Shown: one piece after another, positions 7,820 to 17,394 of the stretch
Numbering within the stretch: position 1 is the first letter of the stretch
How the letters are laid out: every line of letters begins with the position of its first letter
Assembly: GCA_017557785.1 (NCBI GenBank)
Contig: JAFYYA010000062.1
Location: 1-43,955, forward strand
Length of the DNA stretch: 43,955 bases
From: Salinivirgaceae bacterium
GTDB taxonomy: Bacteria; Bacteroidota; Bacteroidia; Bacteroidales; SZUA-534
Direction: 5' to 3'
The notes under the pieces: model-generated
The model's database searches: none
Told to the model about the DNA's origin: nothing
What the model saw: the letters and a program-made list of their open reading frames with translations, nothing else
Made by a program: the position numbers and the translations under genes

Positions 7820-9127
7820 ATGGACGGATTTTATTATCAACCTGAAATTGAGAAAATGCCACGCAAGGAACTTGAAGCCTTGCAACTTGAACGATTGAAA
7901 TGGACTGTGAAACAAGCGCTTAAGTCGCCTTTCTACTCGAAACTCTATGGTGAGTTGGGTATCACGCCCGACACCATCCAGACGCTCGACGACCTGCGCA
8001 AACTGCCGTTCACCGTTAAACAGGATATGCGCGACAACTATCCGTTTGGTTTTTTGGCAGTTGACAAGAAAGAACTTATCCGCTTGCACTCATCGAGCGG
8101 CACCACGGGCAACCCGACGGTCATCTGCCACACAAAGCACGACATCGACACGTGGGCGAACCGCGTGGCACGCAGTTTCTATATGGTCGGCTTGCGCGAT
8201 ACCGACGTGATTCAGAACTCGTCGGGCTACGGAATGTTCACAGGCGGACTTGGAATGCAGGCGGGCATTGAGTGGTTGGGCGCATTGTCGATTCCTGCAG
8301 CCGCAGGCAACAGCAAACGCCAGATTAAGTGCATTATGGACTATGGCACCACCGCCATCCACGCCATCCCGAGTTACGCGCTTCGCCTTGCCGACGTGTT
8401 TGAGGAGGAAGGCATCGACCCACGCAAAGACACCCATCTGCATACATTCCTTATTGGTGCTGAACCACATACCGAAGAGACTCGCCGCAAGATTGAAGAG
8501 CGTTTCGGCGTGAAGGCCTACAACAGTTTCGGTATGACCGAAATGAGCGGCCCAGGCGTGGCTTTCGAGTGCAAAGAGCAAAACGGAATGCACATTTGGG
8601 AAGATTCGTACATTGTGGAAATTGTTGACCCAGAGACACTTGAACCAGTGCCAGACGGCGAAGTCGGCGAAATGGTTCTTACTACGCTCGACCGCGAAGG
8701 TATGCCGCTCTTGCGTTATCGCACCCGCGACCTTACCCGCATCCTGACAGGTCCGTGCCCCTGCGGCCGCACACACCGCCGCTTGGACCGTATGAAGGGC
8801 CGCAGCGACGATATGTTCATTGTCAAGGGCGTGAACATATTCCCAATGCAGATTGAGAAGATTCTTATGCAGTTCCCCGAGTTGGGCTCGAACTACCTTA
8901 TCACCATTCAGCCCGTCGACAACAACGACGAGATTATTGTGGAAGTGGAATTGGGCGACCTGCAGACCGACGATTTCGGCAAACTGCAGAGCCTGACAAA
9001 GGAAATCACCCATCGGTTGAAAGACGAGATTCTTGTTACGCCGAAGGTGAAACTTGTTGAGCGCGGCTCGCTTCCGCAGTCGGAAGGCAAGGCTGTACGT
9101 GTGAAGGATTTGCGTAAATTGGTTTAA
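7820..9127 (+). CDS. paaK: Phenylacetate-CoA ligase (aryl-CoA ligase)
   Basis: This 435-residue adenylate-forming enzyme activates an arylacetate with ATP and CoA to the aryl-CoA thioester. The nucleotide-binding motif HSSSGTTGNPTVICH lies near residue 91. NSFGMTEMSGPG carries the A5-type motif, and MPLLRYRTRDLTRI the hinge and ribose-binding Asp. GRSDDMFIVKGVNIFP opens the C-terminal swivel domain. Length matches the PaaK family. In anaerobic Bacteroidota such enzymes feed arylacetyl-CoA to a ferredoxin oxidoreductase that makes aryl-pyruvates for aromatic amino acids. The neighbouring aminotransferase and ACT protein fit that use, but no indolepyruvate oxidoreductase genes are in the window. 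Only 20 bp separate it from the ACT gene, so the two are probably co-transcribed. Confidence 0.93.
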   Translation: MDGFYYQPEIEKMPRKELEALQLERLKWTVKQALKSPFYSKLYGELGITPDTIQTLDDLRKLPFTVKQDMRDNYPFGFLAVDKKELIRLHSSSGTTGNPTVICHTKHDIDTWANRVARSFYMVGLRDTDVIQNSSGYGMFTGGLGMQAGIEWLGALSIPAAAGNSKRQIKCIMDYGTTAIHAIPSYALRLADVFEEEGIDPRKDTHLHTFLIGAEPHTEETRRKIEERFGVKAYNSFGMTEMSGPGVAFECKEQNGMHIWEDSYIVEIVDPETLEPVPDGEVGEMVLTTLDREGMPLLRYRTRDLTRILTGPCPCGRTHRRLDRMKGRSDDMFIVKGVNIFPMQIEKILMQFPELGSNYLITIQPVDNNDEIIVEVELGDLQTDDFGKLQSLTKEITHRLKDEILVTPKVKLVERGSLPQSEGKAVRVKDLRKLV

Positions 9128-9147
9128 AACTCTAAAATTATAAAACT

Positions 9148-9573
9148 ATGACAATCAGTCAAATATCAGTTTTTGTTGAGAACAAGTTCGGACGTCTGAA
9201 CGAGATTCTCTCATTTTTGAGCAAAGAGAACATCCGCATCATTGCGGCAACCGTTGCCGACACCACCGAGTACGGCATCTTGCGCCTGATAACCACCAAC
9301 CAGCACAAGGCTTTCCAACTGCTGAAGGCGCAGGGCGTTTCGGCCAACCTGAGCGACGTTTTGGCCGTGAAAACCGACGCCACCGTCGGCAAATTCTCTG
9401 AGACAATTGAGTTTTTCACCAAGGCAGGCATCAGCATCGAGTATATGTACTGCTTCTCTGACAACGCCAGCGGTGTAGTAATCCTGCGTCCAAACAATAT
9501 GGACGCCGCTCACGAAGTTATCCGTCGCAACTCTCTGAATTGCCTGACGGAAAGCGAGTTGTGTGCGTTGTAG
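9148..9573 (+). CDS. Tandem ACT-domain regulatory protein
   Basis: A 141-residue protein made of two ACT domains. The first, about residues 1-68, starts ISQISVFVENKFGRLNEILSFLSKENI. The second, about residues 70-140, contains TVGKFSETIEFFTKAGISIEYMYCFSDNASGVVILRP. Both show the beta-alpha-beta-beta-alpha-beta pattern and the G-R-L / A-G-I turns where amino acids usually bind. Stand-alone ACT pairs of this type are often found beside phenylacetate-CoA ligase and are thought to sense aromatic amino acids; binding here is inferred from the family. It is the last gene before a strong terminator at 9596. Confidence 0.9.
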   Translation: MTISQISVFVENKFGRLNEILSFLSKENIRIIAATVADTTEYGILRLITTNQHKAFQLLKAQGVSANLSDVLAVKTDATVGKFSETIEFFTKAGISIEYMYCFSDNASGVVILRPNNMDAAHEVIRRNSLNCLTESELCAL

Positions 9574-9595
9574 AACTTGTGCCTGATACACAAAA

Positions 9596-9632
9596 AAGGC
9601 CGTTCCCGAGTGGGGGCGGCCTTCTTTGTTTT
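9596..9632 (+). terminator. Rho-independent terminator after the paaK-ACT genes
   Basis: The 7-bp stem AAGGCCG (9596-9602) pairs with CGGCCTT (9617-9623) across a G-rich loop and is followed by a T-rich run (CTTTGTTTT). The convergent sensor gene ends at 9647, so the A-rich 5' side may also serve the minus strand. Confidence 0.85.
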
Positions 9633-9646
9633 ATGACGGTAGCCGA

Positions 9647-12379
9647 TTATTTCTTCAAGCTTTCTGCTAGCAGTTTCATTTGTGCAAAATTGGCTTTCAT
9701 CCAGTTGTTCATAAACAGCATCAGAGCGTCGGCCGATTTCACCTTGCCGTCGGTGTAGAGTTTTGCGAAGTCGTTGATTTTCGCGCTGAAGTCCTTGAAC
9801 GATTGTTTCATCTGTTTCGCATCGCTGAATCCCGATTCGTCGGCATAACCTTCGATAGTTCCGAAGTGGTAAGCGGCGAAATCGCTCAGGCTGCGCAGCG
9901 TGTCTTTCATCTCTTTCTTCGACTTGTTGGCGCGGAAAGTAGTATAGACCGTGTTGGCCAGTTCGGCGAGTTGCTTCAGTTGCTCATCAATTTCAATAAT
10001 GCCGGTCTCGCTGGCGCTGTCCAAGGCAATCAGTTCCTGCTCGCCAACTTCGGCGTTGAACTCATTGTCGTCGGCAGTCTCTGTTTTGGCAGCTTTGCCT
10101 GATTTCTTTGGCGCGGCTGCAGTCGGCTCCGATTGCTGGTTTTCAAGTTCGGCAATCTTTTGTGCGTATTCAGCCTTCTCTTTTTCAAGGTCGTTGAGTG
10201 CTTCTTGGGCTTTCATATGGTCGGTAATGTCGATACCAACTTTGACAACCTTGTATGGTGCGGTCTCGTTTTGGTCGAATACTGGCGTGTATGTTTCCTG
10301 AATCCACAAATCCTTGTTGTTGAGTGTGATATGGTTTGTCTCAGTAACAACCTGTCCGCGGCGCAGCATATTCCACATTTGAAGGTGTGCGGCGCGTTTC
10401 TCAGGTGTCATGTCAACACCTTCATCCGATTTTTTGCCGATGATTTGGTCTGCTGTAGAGCCGAGCATCTTTGCGTAATTGTCGTTGACATTGGTTACCG
10501 ACCCTTCCATATCGTATTCAACCACAACCATTTTGTCGTTTATCACTTTGATGATTGCGTTCGATTCGTTCTCGCGGCGGGCAGCTTCTTCCTGAGTGGC
10601 TTGCAGTTCTTCCATATTCTGCCGCATCTCTTCTTCCTTCGATGCCAGTTCTTCAGCTTGCACCTTCGACTGGTTCAGCAGGTTATTGGTGCGCTCGTTG
10701 ATTTTCACTGTCGAGATGGTCGATGCAATGCTTTCTGCAAGTTTCTCAACAAAGTTGATTTTGTAGTCTTCGAGTTTCTGGAACGATGCCAACTCAATGA
10801 TTCCGAAAACATCATCGTTCAGCACCAGCGGAACAAGCAGTAGGGTAGAAGCGGTGGCGCTTCCCATGCCCGATGTTATGTTGATGTAGTCCTTCGGAAT
10901 GTCGGTCATGTAGATGGTTTTGTGCTCGTAGGCGCACCGTCCGACAAGGTCTTCGCCCACAGCAAACCGCTTCTGCATGAACTTGCGGCGGTCATATGCA
11001 ATGGCTGTGGTCATCTCATATTCGGGCTCTTCTTTCGTATCATCGAGAACATATATGGCACCCTGATTTACATCGATGTATTTGATCAGGTTGCGCAGAA
11101 TCTCGTATGACAAATCGTTGATATTCTGAATGTTGGTGTGCAGAATCTCGCCAAATTTAGCCAAGCCCGATGTTGCCCAATTCACTTTCTCATCGGCAAT
11201 TTTGCGTTCTTTCGCTTCTTCTTCGGTTTTCTTCAGGTTGTCGCGCATATTGATGAGTGCGTTGCCAAGTTTGTCGTTGGCGCTCAAAGCTGTGAATTCG
11301 GTGTCGAGATTGCCGTTGCCAATCTGCTCAGAGAATTCGGCAGCCTTAATCAATCCGCTGATGACCGATTTCATCGACTCGTTGATGTTGTTGATATCCG
11401 TCATCGATGACTCTTTCAACTCGTTATTGTTCTTGATGTCGCCATCCGAAACATCAACAAGAGCGGCGTTTATTGTTTTTAGCGATTTGCTGATTTTACT
11501 TCCCAATATGAATGTTATCGCACCTAAAATAATGAAGCATAGGATTAAAAGTAATGTCGATATGAGCGTTATATATTGCGCTTCGCCCATGATGTAGGAT
11601 TTGGGAACAAGCACGCACATTATCCATTCTCTGTTGGCCGATAGTGTTATGGTATTCAGACCGACAATTTGTGCTTCCGATCCCGAGACTTTGCATTCAC
11701 CAGTATACGGCTCGTGGTTTTCAATGTATTGTTCCAAATTACATTCGCGGTAGTAGGCCGATAGCACGTTCTTCAATGGCTTACCACGTTCGTTGCTGTT
11801 TTCGCTGTAAAGCACATCGCCATGTCCCGACGCCAGATAGATTCTCAAATTCTTTATGTCGGCGAACTTGACAAAAATATCACTCAACAGGCTGTCAACG
11901 ATAATGCTTGCTGCGACTTCGCCCACAAACATCCCATCATAATTTATTGGTGCTGACAATTGGCACAGGTATGCGCTTGCGTTTTGGTTGGGCAGTTTTT
12001 CAAGTTTAGGTCCCGAAACTTCTTTGAATTCCGACTCTTCAATATTCCAATTGTCGGTCAGTTTGATGAAATCCGGGTTTTGCTCAAGCACCTTGCGGTT
12101 GTTAGCGTTTGTGATGAGTTTGCGTTGGTCGTATTCAGTGTCGTAGTATTCAGAGTAGAGAGACGCTACAGCATTCAGAGTCGAGAAGTAGTTGCTGATT
12201 TTTGCAGCGATTGCATCGGCATTTTGGGTGCCGTTCATTCCCACAATAGTTTGTGTGCGGCTTTTTATTAGCTTTTTCGATTTCGTTGCGCAATAATATG
12301 TTGAAAGCGAGAATGTAACTATCGAAGTGAGTAAAATGCTCACTATCATGCTGGTTTTGACTGACATTTTCAATTTCAT
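9647..12379 (-). CDS. Cache-HAMP-GAF-PAS sensor with a degenerate hemerythrin C-terminus
   Basis: A 910-residue membrane sensor. Order: TM1 (about residues 10-30), a periplasmic Cache-like domain to ~265, TM2 (~268-292), HAMP and a second HAMP-like helix pair (to ~392), GAF (~410-560), a coiled coil (~560-605), PAS with PAC-like end (~605-730), and a charged, Ala-rich linker. The last ~125 residues align with bacteriohemerythrin: GIIEIDEQLKQL, SDFAAYHFGTIE, SGFSDAKQMKQSFKDF, NNWMKANFAQ. Only one of seven iron ligands survives (His838). The positions of the others hold Leu801, Ile842, Met857, Phe861, Asn897 and Lys902. There is no HisKA, HATPase, GGDEF, PP2C or methyl-accepting signature, so output must be by protein contact. 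It lies 181 bp downstream of clpB on the same strand, beyond a terminator. Confidence 0.82.
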   Translation of the reverse strand: MKLKMSVKTSMIVSILLTSIVTFSLSTYYCATKSKKLIKSRTQTIVGMNGTQNADAIAAKISNYFSTLNAVASLYSEYYDTEYDQRKLITNANNRKVLEQNPDFIKLTDNWNIEESEFKEVSGPKLEKLPNQNASAYLCQLSAPINYDGMFVGEVAASIIVDSLLSDIFVKFADIKNLRIYLASGHGDVLYSENSNERGKPLKNVLSAYYRECNLEQYIENHEPYTGECKVSGSEAQIVGLNTITLSANREWIMCVLVPKSYIMGEAQYITLISTLLLILCFIILGAITFILGSKISKSLKTINAALVDVSDGDIKNNNELKESSMTDINNINESMKSVISGLIKAAEFSEQIGNGNLDTEFTALSANDKLGNALINMRDNLKKTEEEAKERKIADEKVNWATSGLAKFGEILHTNIQNINDLSYEILRNLIKYIDVNQGAIYVLDDTKEEPEYEMTTAIAYDRRKFMQKRFAVGEDLVGRCAYEHKTIYMTDIPKDYINITSGMGSATASTLLLVPLVLNDDVFGIIELASFQKLEDYKINFVEKLAESIASTISTVKINERTNNLLNQSKVQAEELASKEEEMRQNMEELQATQEEAARRENESNAIIKVINDKMVVVEYDMEGSVTNVNDNYAKMLGSTADQIIGKKSDEGVDMTPEKRAAHLQMWNMLRRGQVVTETNHITLNNKDLWIQETYTPVFDQNETAPYKVVKVGIDITDHMKAQEALNDLEKEKAEYAQKIAELENQQSEPTAAAPKKSGKAAKTETADDNEFNAEVGEQELIALDSASETGIIEIDEQLKQLAELANTVYTTFRANKSKKEMKDTLRSLSDFAAYHFGTIEGYADESGFSDAKQMKQSFKDFSAKINDFAKLYTDGKVKSADALMLFMNNWMKANFAQMKLLAESLKK

Positions 12380-12498
12380 TGTCCTATATTTTTGTGTTTT
12401 AGGCCGATTTATCTCATGCGGCCGTTTCCAATCATTTCAATTTGCTATTTTAAGAAAAAATCAGAAACAATTGCCTTGCGCAATATATTTTAATGACA

Positions 12499-12535
12499 AA
12501 AAAATCCCGTCACGTTTTTTATCCGTGGCGGGATT
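12499..12535 (-). terminator. Rho-independent terminator of clpB
   Basis: On the minus strand, a 12-bp stem with one G-T wobble (plus-strand arms 12503-12514 and 12524-12535, core AATCCCGTCACG) is followed by a T-run opposite the A-run at 12498-12504. It lies 26 bp past the clpB stop and separates clpB from the sensor gene. Confidence 0.85.
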
Positions 12536-12560
12536 GCTTGTTTTAATGATTGTGGAAGCG

Positions 12561-15143
12561 TTATCCATTTGTTAATCTGATAGTTCCGCCGCTTCCGTCA
12601 ATCATAATTTTCTTTGTGTTGTCCACATCGCCTTTGATTATTGCCGATGACAGCGGGTTCAGCACGGCGCGCTCAATCAGCCGTTTTATCGGTCGGGCGC
12701 CCAGAGTCACGTCGTAGCCTTCGTTGGCAATCAGGTCGATGGCCTTGTCGTTGGCCTCAATGCTGATGCCGTTTTTGGCCAGACGGTCAGCCAGACGTGC
12801 GATATGCAGTTTCACAATTTGGCGCACATCGTCCTTGAACAGCGGAGTGAACATTATAATCTCGTCAATTCGGTTCAGGAATTCCGGCTTCATCGACGCC
12901 CGCAGCAGCCCCATAACTTCGCTTTGCGCCTTGTCCATCACCTCGTGGCGGTTGCTGTCGTTCATTGTCGAGAATTCGCGTTGGATAATATCCGAACCCA
13001 AATTCGATGTCATTATTATAATGGTGTTTTTAAAATTCACCGTTCGTCCCTTGTTGTCGGTCAGTCGGCCGTCGTCGAGCACTTGCAGCAGGATGTTGAA
13101 CACGTCGGGGTGTGCCTTCTCAATCTCGTCGAGCAGCACAACCGAGTAGGGTTTCCTCCTGACGGCTTCGGTCAGTTGTCCGCCCTCGTCGTAGCCCACG
13201 TATCCTGGAGGCGCGCCAATCAGCCTCGACACTGAATGACGTTCCTGGTATTCCGACATATCAATTCTTGTCATTTGGTTCTCGTCGTTGAACAGGAATC
13301 CGGCCAGAGCCTTTGCCAGTTCGGTTTTGCCCACGCCCGTAGTGCCCAGAAAGATGAACGACCCGATAGGCTTGTTGGCGTCCTGCAGGCCAGCGCGGCT
13401 GCGGCGCACAGCGTTTGCGATGGCCTCGATGGCGTGGTCCTGCCCAATGACGCGCTTGTGCAGTTCGTCTTCAAGGTTGATGAGTTTATCTCGCTCTGTC
13501 TGAAGCATTTTCGTCACTGGGATATGTGTCCATTTCGACACCACTTCGGCAATATCTTCAGGTGTCACCACCTCACGAATCATTGTGTCAGAGCCTTCGA
13601 GCAGCGCTTTTTGCTTCTCGATGGCCGCTTCGCACTCTTTGATTCGGCCGTAGCGGATTTCGGCCACCTTGCCGTAGTCGCCGCTGCGTTCGGCCTGCGT
13701 GGCTTGGTATTTCAGGTCCTCAATCTGTTTTTTCTTGCTTTGGATGTCGTCCAGAATCGCCTTTTCTGACTTCCATTTTGCCATTTTCGATGTCAGTTCG
13801 GCGTTCTTCGCGTTCAGTTCTTCGCTGATTGAATTGATTTTAGCTGTGTTGCCCTCGCGTTTGATGGCCTCGCGCTCAATTTCCAACTGCATAATGTCGC
13901 GCTGTAGTTCGTCGATGTCTTCCGGCACCGAATTCATTTCCAGTCGCAGTTTCGACGCCGCTTCGTCAATCAAGTCGATGGCCTTGTCGGGCAGGAAACG
14001 GTCGGTGATGTAGCGGTTCGACAGCTCGACGGCGGCAATTATCGCGTCGTCAAGAATCTGAACCTTATGGTGCATTTCGTATCGCTCTTTCAAACCACGA
14101 AGTATTGATATTGAACTGTTTATGTCGGGTTCGTCAACCATTACAATTTGGAAACGACGTTCGAGCGCCTTGTCTTTCTCAAAATATTTCTGATACTCGT
14201 CGAGCGTTGTGGCGCCAATCACCCGCAGGTCGCCACGGGCCAAGGCAGGTTTCAGAATGTTGGCCGCGTCCATTGCGCCTTCGCTCTTTCCAGCACCCAC
14301 CAGCGTGTGAATCTCGTCGATGAACAAGATTATCTCGCCGTCCGATTTAATTACTTCATTCACAACGCTTTTAAGTCGCTCTTCAAACTCGCCTTTGTAT
14401 TTTGCGCCTGCAACCAATGCGCCCATATCAAGCGAGTATAACTTTTTGGTTTTCAAGTTTTCAGGCACGTCGTTCTTGACAATTCGGTGAGCAATGCCTT
14501 CGGCAATGGCAGTTTTGCCGGTGCCCGGTTCGCCAATAAGAATAGGATTGTTCTTCGTTCTTCGGCTCAGAATCTGCAAGATACGGCGAATTTCGTCGTC
14601 ACGGCCAATCACTGGGTCGAGTTTGCCGGTTGCGGCCTGCTCGTTCAGGTTCACTGCGTATTTCGACAGCGCCATATAACTCTCTTCTGCCGATTGACTC
14701 GTAACTTTCTCGCCTTTGGTGATTTCCTTTATGCAGTTCTCAACCGATTTGCGGCTCAGTCCCTGGTCTTGCAACAGTTTGGTAATCTGGTCGTTGATGC
14801 TGAAGAACGCTACCCACACGTGCTCAACCGAAACAAACTGGTCGCCGTTTTTGGTTGCCGATTGTTGCGCGTTGTTCAGCAGCGCGTTCAAATCCGATGA
14901 CAGGTACAAACTGCCGCCCGACACCCGTGCATACGATTTTATCACGCTGTCAACTATCTGAAGCATAGAGTTTTCTGATACATTGTGCTTTTGCAGAATA
15001 TATCGGCTGATGCTCTGCTCTTCAGTCAACAGGCCTTTCAGCAAATGGCCCGTTTCCACCGCTTGATTGCCTTCGGCTTGCGCAATGTTGAAAGCCTTTT
15101 CCAAGACTTCCTGCATCTTGATTGTAAAATTATTCGTGTTCAT
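12561..15143 (-). CDS. clpB: ATP-dependent disaggregase ClpB
   Basis: ClpB is the Hsp100 chaperone that extracts polypeptides from cytoplasmic aggregates together with DnaK. The protein has a Clp-N domain (two repeats, residues ~1-145) and a first AAA+ domain with Walker [14 protein letters not shown] and Walker [13 protein letters not shown]. Next come the ClpB-specific middle coiled-coil (residues ~390-520, [12 protein letters not shown]...[12 protein letters not shown]), a second AAA+ with [16 protein letters not shown] and [14 protein letters not shown], and the D2-small domain. I set the start at 15143 (860 residues) because homologs begin MN-NNFTIK. An ATG two codons earlier (15149) and another at 15215 are possible. 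The M-domain separates it from ClpA/ClpC. It is divergent from the M23 peptidase gene; the shared promoter region has several inverted repeats. Confidence 0.97.
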   Translation of the reverse strand: MNTNNFTIKMQEVLEKAFNIAQAEGNQAVETGHLLKGLLTEEQSISRYILQKHNVSENSMLQIVDSVIKSYARVSGGSLYLSSDLNALLNNAQQSATKNGDQFVSVEHVWVAFFSINDQITKLLQDQGLSRKSVENCIKEITKGEKVTSQSAEESYMALSKYAVNLNEQAATGKLDPVIGRDDEIRRILQILSRRTKNNPILIGEPGTGKTAIAEGIAHRIVKNDVPENLKTKKLYSLDMGALVAGAKYKGEFEERLKSVVNEVIKSDGEIILFIDEIHTLVGAGKSEGAMDAANILKPALARGDLRVIGATTLDEYQKYFEKDKALERRFQIVMVDEPDINSSISILRGLKERYEMHHKVQILDDAIIAAVELSNRYITDRFLPDKAIDLIDEAASKLRLEMNSVPEDIDELQRDIMQLEIEREAIKREGNTAKINSISEELNAKNAELTSKMAKWKSEKAILDDIQSKKKQIEDLKYQATQAERSGDYGKVAEIRYGRIKECEAAIEKQKALLEGSDTMIREVVTPEDIAEVVSKWTHIPVTKMLQTERDKLINLEDELHKRVIGQDHAIEAIANAVRRSRAGLQDANKPIGSFIFLGTTGVGKTELAKALAGFLFNDENQMTRIDMSEYQERHSVSRLIGAPPGYVGYDEGGQLTEAVRRKPYSVVLLDEIEKAHPDVFNILLQVLDDGRLTDNKGRTVNFKNTIIIMTSNLGSDIIQREFSTMNDSNRHEVMDKAQSEVMGLLRASMKPEFLNRIDEIIMFTPLFKDDVRQIVKLHIARLADRLAKNGISIEANDKAIDLIANEGYDVTLGARPIKRLIERAVLNPLSSAIIKGDVDNTKKIMIDGSGGTIRLTNG

Positions 15144-15250
15144 AGCCATATTTTTTTTGTGTTTTGCCGTTGCTGTGCTCAAAATACGCGCCACTGTTTC
15201 GATTTTAATTATCAATAAAAGGAATTTGTAATACTAAGATATTGAAAATC

Positions 15251-15356
15251 ATGCTTATAAAAGCATTGGAAAGACGACTGCTCTTTTATTGACAGATTGT
15301 CATTGTATATGGGTGTTCTAATGACAAAAAGGCATATTTGTCAAATAAAAATGCCT
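15251..15356. promoter_or_regulatory. Cluster of inverted repeats in the clpB / M23 divergent promoter region
   Basis: About 105 bp contain four dyads: ATGCTT-ATAA-AAGCAT (15251-15266), TGACA-GAT-TGTCA (15290-15302), TGACAAA...TTTGTCA (15322-15328 / 15337-15343, 8-bp spacer) and AGGCAT...ATGCCT (15330-15335 / 15351-15356), the last two overlapping. The TGACA half-site appears four times. These could be operator sites for one or both divergent genes. The regulator is unknown. Confidence 0.5.
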
Positions 15357-15434
15357 ATTTCCGTAAAAATATGACGCCAGACATTTTTTTTATTGCAAAA
15401 AATACATAGTTTTACGCCGCTTTCCGAGATAACG

Positions 15435-16391
15435 ATGAAAGAAAAGTACATATTCGATAGCGAAAAACTAACTTATGTAGTTGAAAAACAGACGTTCACG
15501 CAGGGCATAAAGCGTTGCGGCAAATTGTTGTCGGTCGCTTTTACCATTGGTGGTGCGTTTTGGTTGCTGTCATATTTCAATATGATTCCTTCAATTAAGT
15601 CGGTCGGATTGCAGGAAAAAAGTGAAGAATGCATAAGTAATATCCGTCAACTCGATTCGCGTTTCGCTCAAATCGAAGATTTCCTTTCAGAAATTCAAAG
15701 CCGTGACGATAGTTGCTATCGTGTTCTGTCGTATATGGAACCGCTTTCTGCCGACAAGCGTATGGCCAGTTTCGGTGGTACCAATAAATATGAGAATCTT
15801 GAAGGCTATTTCAATACCGATTTGTTTGTTGAGTACAACCGCAAGGTCGACATTCTTGCCAACAAGTTGAATCTTCAGTCACAATCATACGATATGGTGT
15901 TGCGCTCAGTGCAGCGCTCAGAAGACAGTCTGCTCAGTCTGCCTGGCATTATGCCGGTCAATCCGTTGCAGTATCGCGTTTCGTCATCATTCGGATTCCG
16001 TGAGCACCCAATCAGCCACAGGCATATCCACCACGACGGACTTGACTTGGCCGCCCGCGAAGGTAGCAAGGTGTTTGCCACCGGAAAGGGTGTGGTTGTG
16101 TCGGTGTCGAACGATGTGCGTGGCTATGGCAAGCAGGTTATGGTCGACCACGGCTACGGATATAAAACCCGTTACGCGCACCTTAGCAAATTCTCAGTCC
16201 GTGTTGGCGATACGGTCAATCGCGGAACGGTGGTTGGTTTGGTTGGCAACACAGGCCAGTCGACAGGTCCGCACCTTCATTATGAAGTGATTGTATCTGG
16301 CATACGCAAAAATCCTGACAACTTCTTCCTTAAAGATATGACTGCCGCTGAATACAGCGAGATGGTCGGCACGGCAAAAATGCCCGAATAG
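15435..16391 (+). CDS. Membrane-anchored M23-family peptidoglycan endopeptidase
   Basis: A 318-residue LytM-type zinc metallopeptidase that likely cuts peptide cross-bridges in peptidoglycan. A single membrane helix (LLSVAFTIGGAFWLLSYFNMIP, about residues 31-52) anchors it, followed by a helical, probably coiled-coil stem (~55-165). The catalytic domain begins at SSFGFREHP. The zinc site is complete: His in HHDGLDLA (HxxxD) and HLHYEV (HxH), with the conserved NTGQSTGPHLH turn. I chose the ATG at 15435 rather than 15393 because MKEKYIFDSEKLTY matches the usual Bacteroidota N-terminus. This group usually lies near cell-shape or division genes. Here it is divergent from clpB and upstream of a lipoprotein-ABC operon. 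Confidence 0.88.
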   Translation: MKEKYIFDSEKLTYVVEKQTFTQGIKRCGKLLSVAFTIGGAFWLLSYFNMIPSIKSVGLQEKSEECISNIRQLDSRFAQIEDFLSEIQSRDDSCYRVLSYMEPLSADKRMASFGGTNKYENLEGYFNTDLFVEYNRKVDILANKLNLQSQSYDMVLRSVQRSEDSLLSLPGIMPVNPLQYRVSSSFGFREHPISHRHIHHDGLDLAAREGSKVFATGKGVVVSVSNDVRGYGKQVMVDHGYGYKTRYAHLSKFSVRVGDTVNRGTVVGLVGNTGQSTGPHLHYEVIVSGIRKNPDNFFLKDMTAAEYSEMVGTAKMPE

Positions 16392-16488
16392 TTCCCCACA
16401 ATTTTTCTGCTATTCATAAATAAAGTGTTTTATAATGCTTTTGCGAGTCGTTTTTTTTCGTTACTTGCATATAGTATTTTGTAAAACT

Positions 16489-17388
16489 ATGAAGGTATCT
16501 GTTATTAGCGTTTCGTTACTGGCTTTGCCGCTGCTTCTGGCATCGTGCAACAGCAGCGCGCCGAAAAGCAGTGCTGTCGGGCATTTTGATAAATTGGAAA
16601 TGCGTGTTGACACATCGGCGCAGACAATAAAATTCGGCAACACACTGTTCAGTTTGCCGTCGCCATATCATCTGACAATGATGATTAAAACCACGGGCGC
16701 AAAATTCAATGAGAGTTTGCTTAATCCCGTTGAGAATAATCAGAATTACACAAGAACTTATAAAAAGTGTGTCAATTTAGGCGTTTACGGCGCCGATTTG
16801 GCTTATATGAACATTTATGAGCAGTCACCGCTGATAATCAATCAGTTTTCTGTAATCAAGAACATTGCCAATGATTTGGATTTGACATCGGCATTCAGCA
16901 GCAGTCTGGTTGAACGGGTTGAGCGCAATGTTGATAACTCGGACTCTCTTCTGCACATAATGTCAAATACTTACCGCGATGTCGATGTGTATCTCAAAGA
17001 GTCACAGCGTCAGCGCGAAGGTGCATTGGTGCTTGCCGGCGGCTGGATTGAGTCAATGTACATCATGACGCAACTTGCCAAAGAAAAACGCGACGACGTG
17101 CTTATTCAGCGAATCGGTGAAAGCAAGCAACCGCTTGAGAACCTTATAAAAATCCTTTCACAGTATTATTCTGAAGATGAAGAAATTGGCGCATTGGTTG
17201 ATTCACTCATTGAACTGACTAATGATTTCGACGGTGTTGAACAGCATTACACCTATGTGGTGCCCGAAATCGATGTCGAAAACAAGATGACAATAGTCAA
17301 GTCGGTAACCAAAGTGGATGTCCCGGCATCTGTCTTGACCGACATCACGCGTAAGGTTGAATCGATTCGCAAACAAATTGTAAGTTAA
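16489..17388 (+). CDS. Lipoprotein of unknown function
   Basis: A 299-residue predicted lipoprotein. The signal MKVSVISVSLLALPLLLASC ends in a lipobox (LLAS-C, Cys at residue 20). The next residues are NSSAPK, so the Bacteroidota surface-export signal (acidic residues after Cys) is absent and a periplasmic-facing location is likelier. The remainder is largely helical, with EGALVLAGGWIESMYIMTQLA near residue 180 and an acidic, helical C-terminal third. I do not recognise the family. It is followed after 6 bp by a small secreted protein and then by an ABC fusion, so it may be an accessory subunit of that transporter. The upstream in-frame start at 16435 would place the signal internally and was rejected. 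Confidence 0.72.
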   Translation: MKVSVISVSLLALPLLLASCNSSAPKSSAVGHFDKLEMRVDTSAQTIKFGNTLFSLPSPYHLTMMIKTTGAKFNESLLNPVENNQNYTRTYKKCVNLGVYGADLAYMNIYEQSPLIINQFSVIKNIANDLDLTSAFSSSLVERVERNVDNSDSLLHIMSNTYRDVDVYLKESQRQREGALVLAGGWIESMYIMTQLAKEKRDDVLIQRIGESKQPLENLIKILSQYYSEDEEIGALVDSLIELTNDFDGVEQHYTYVVPEIDVENKMTIVKSVTKVDVPASVLTDITRKVESIRKQIVS

Positions 17389-17394
17389 ACCAAA

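Noticed and set aside
8090-9013. Open frame of 307 codons on the minus strand
   Set aside because: It is antisense to paaK, whose motifs are complete, and has no family resemblance.
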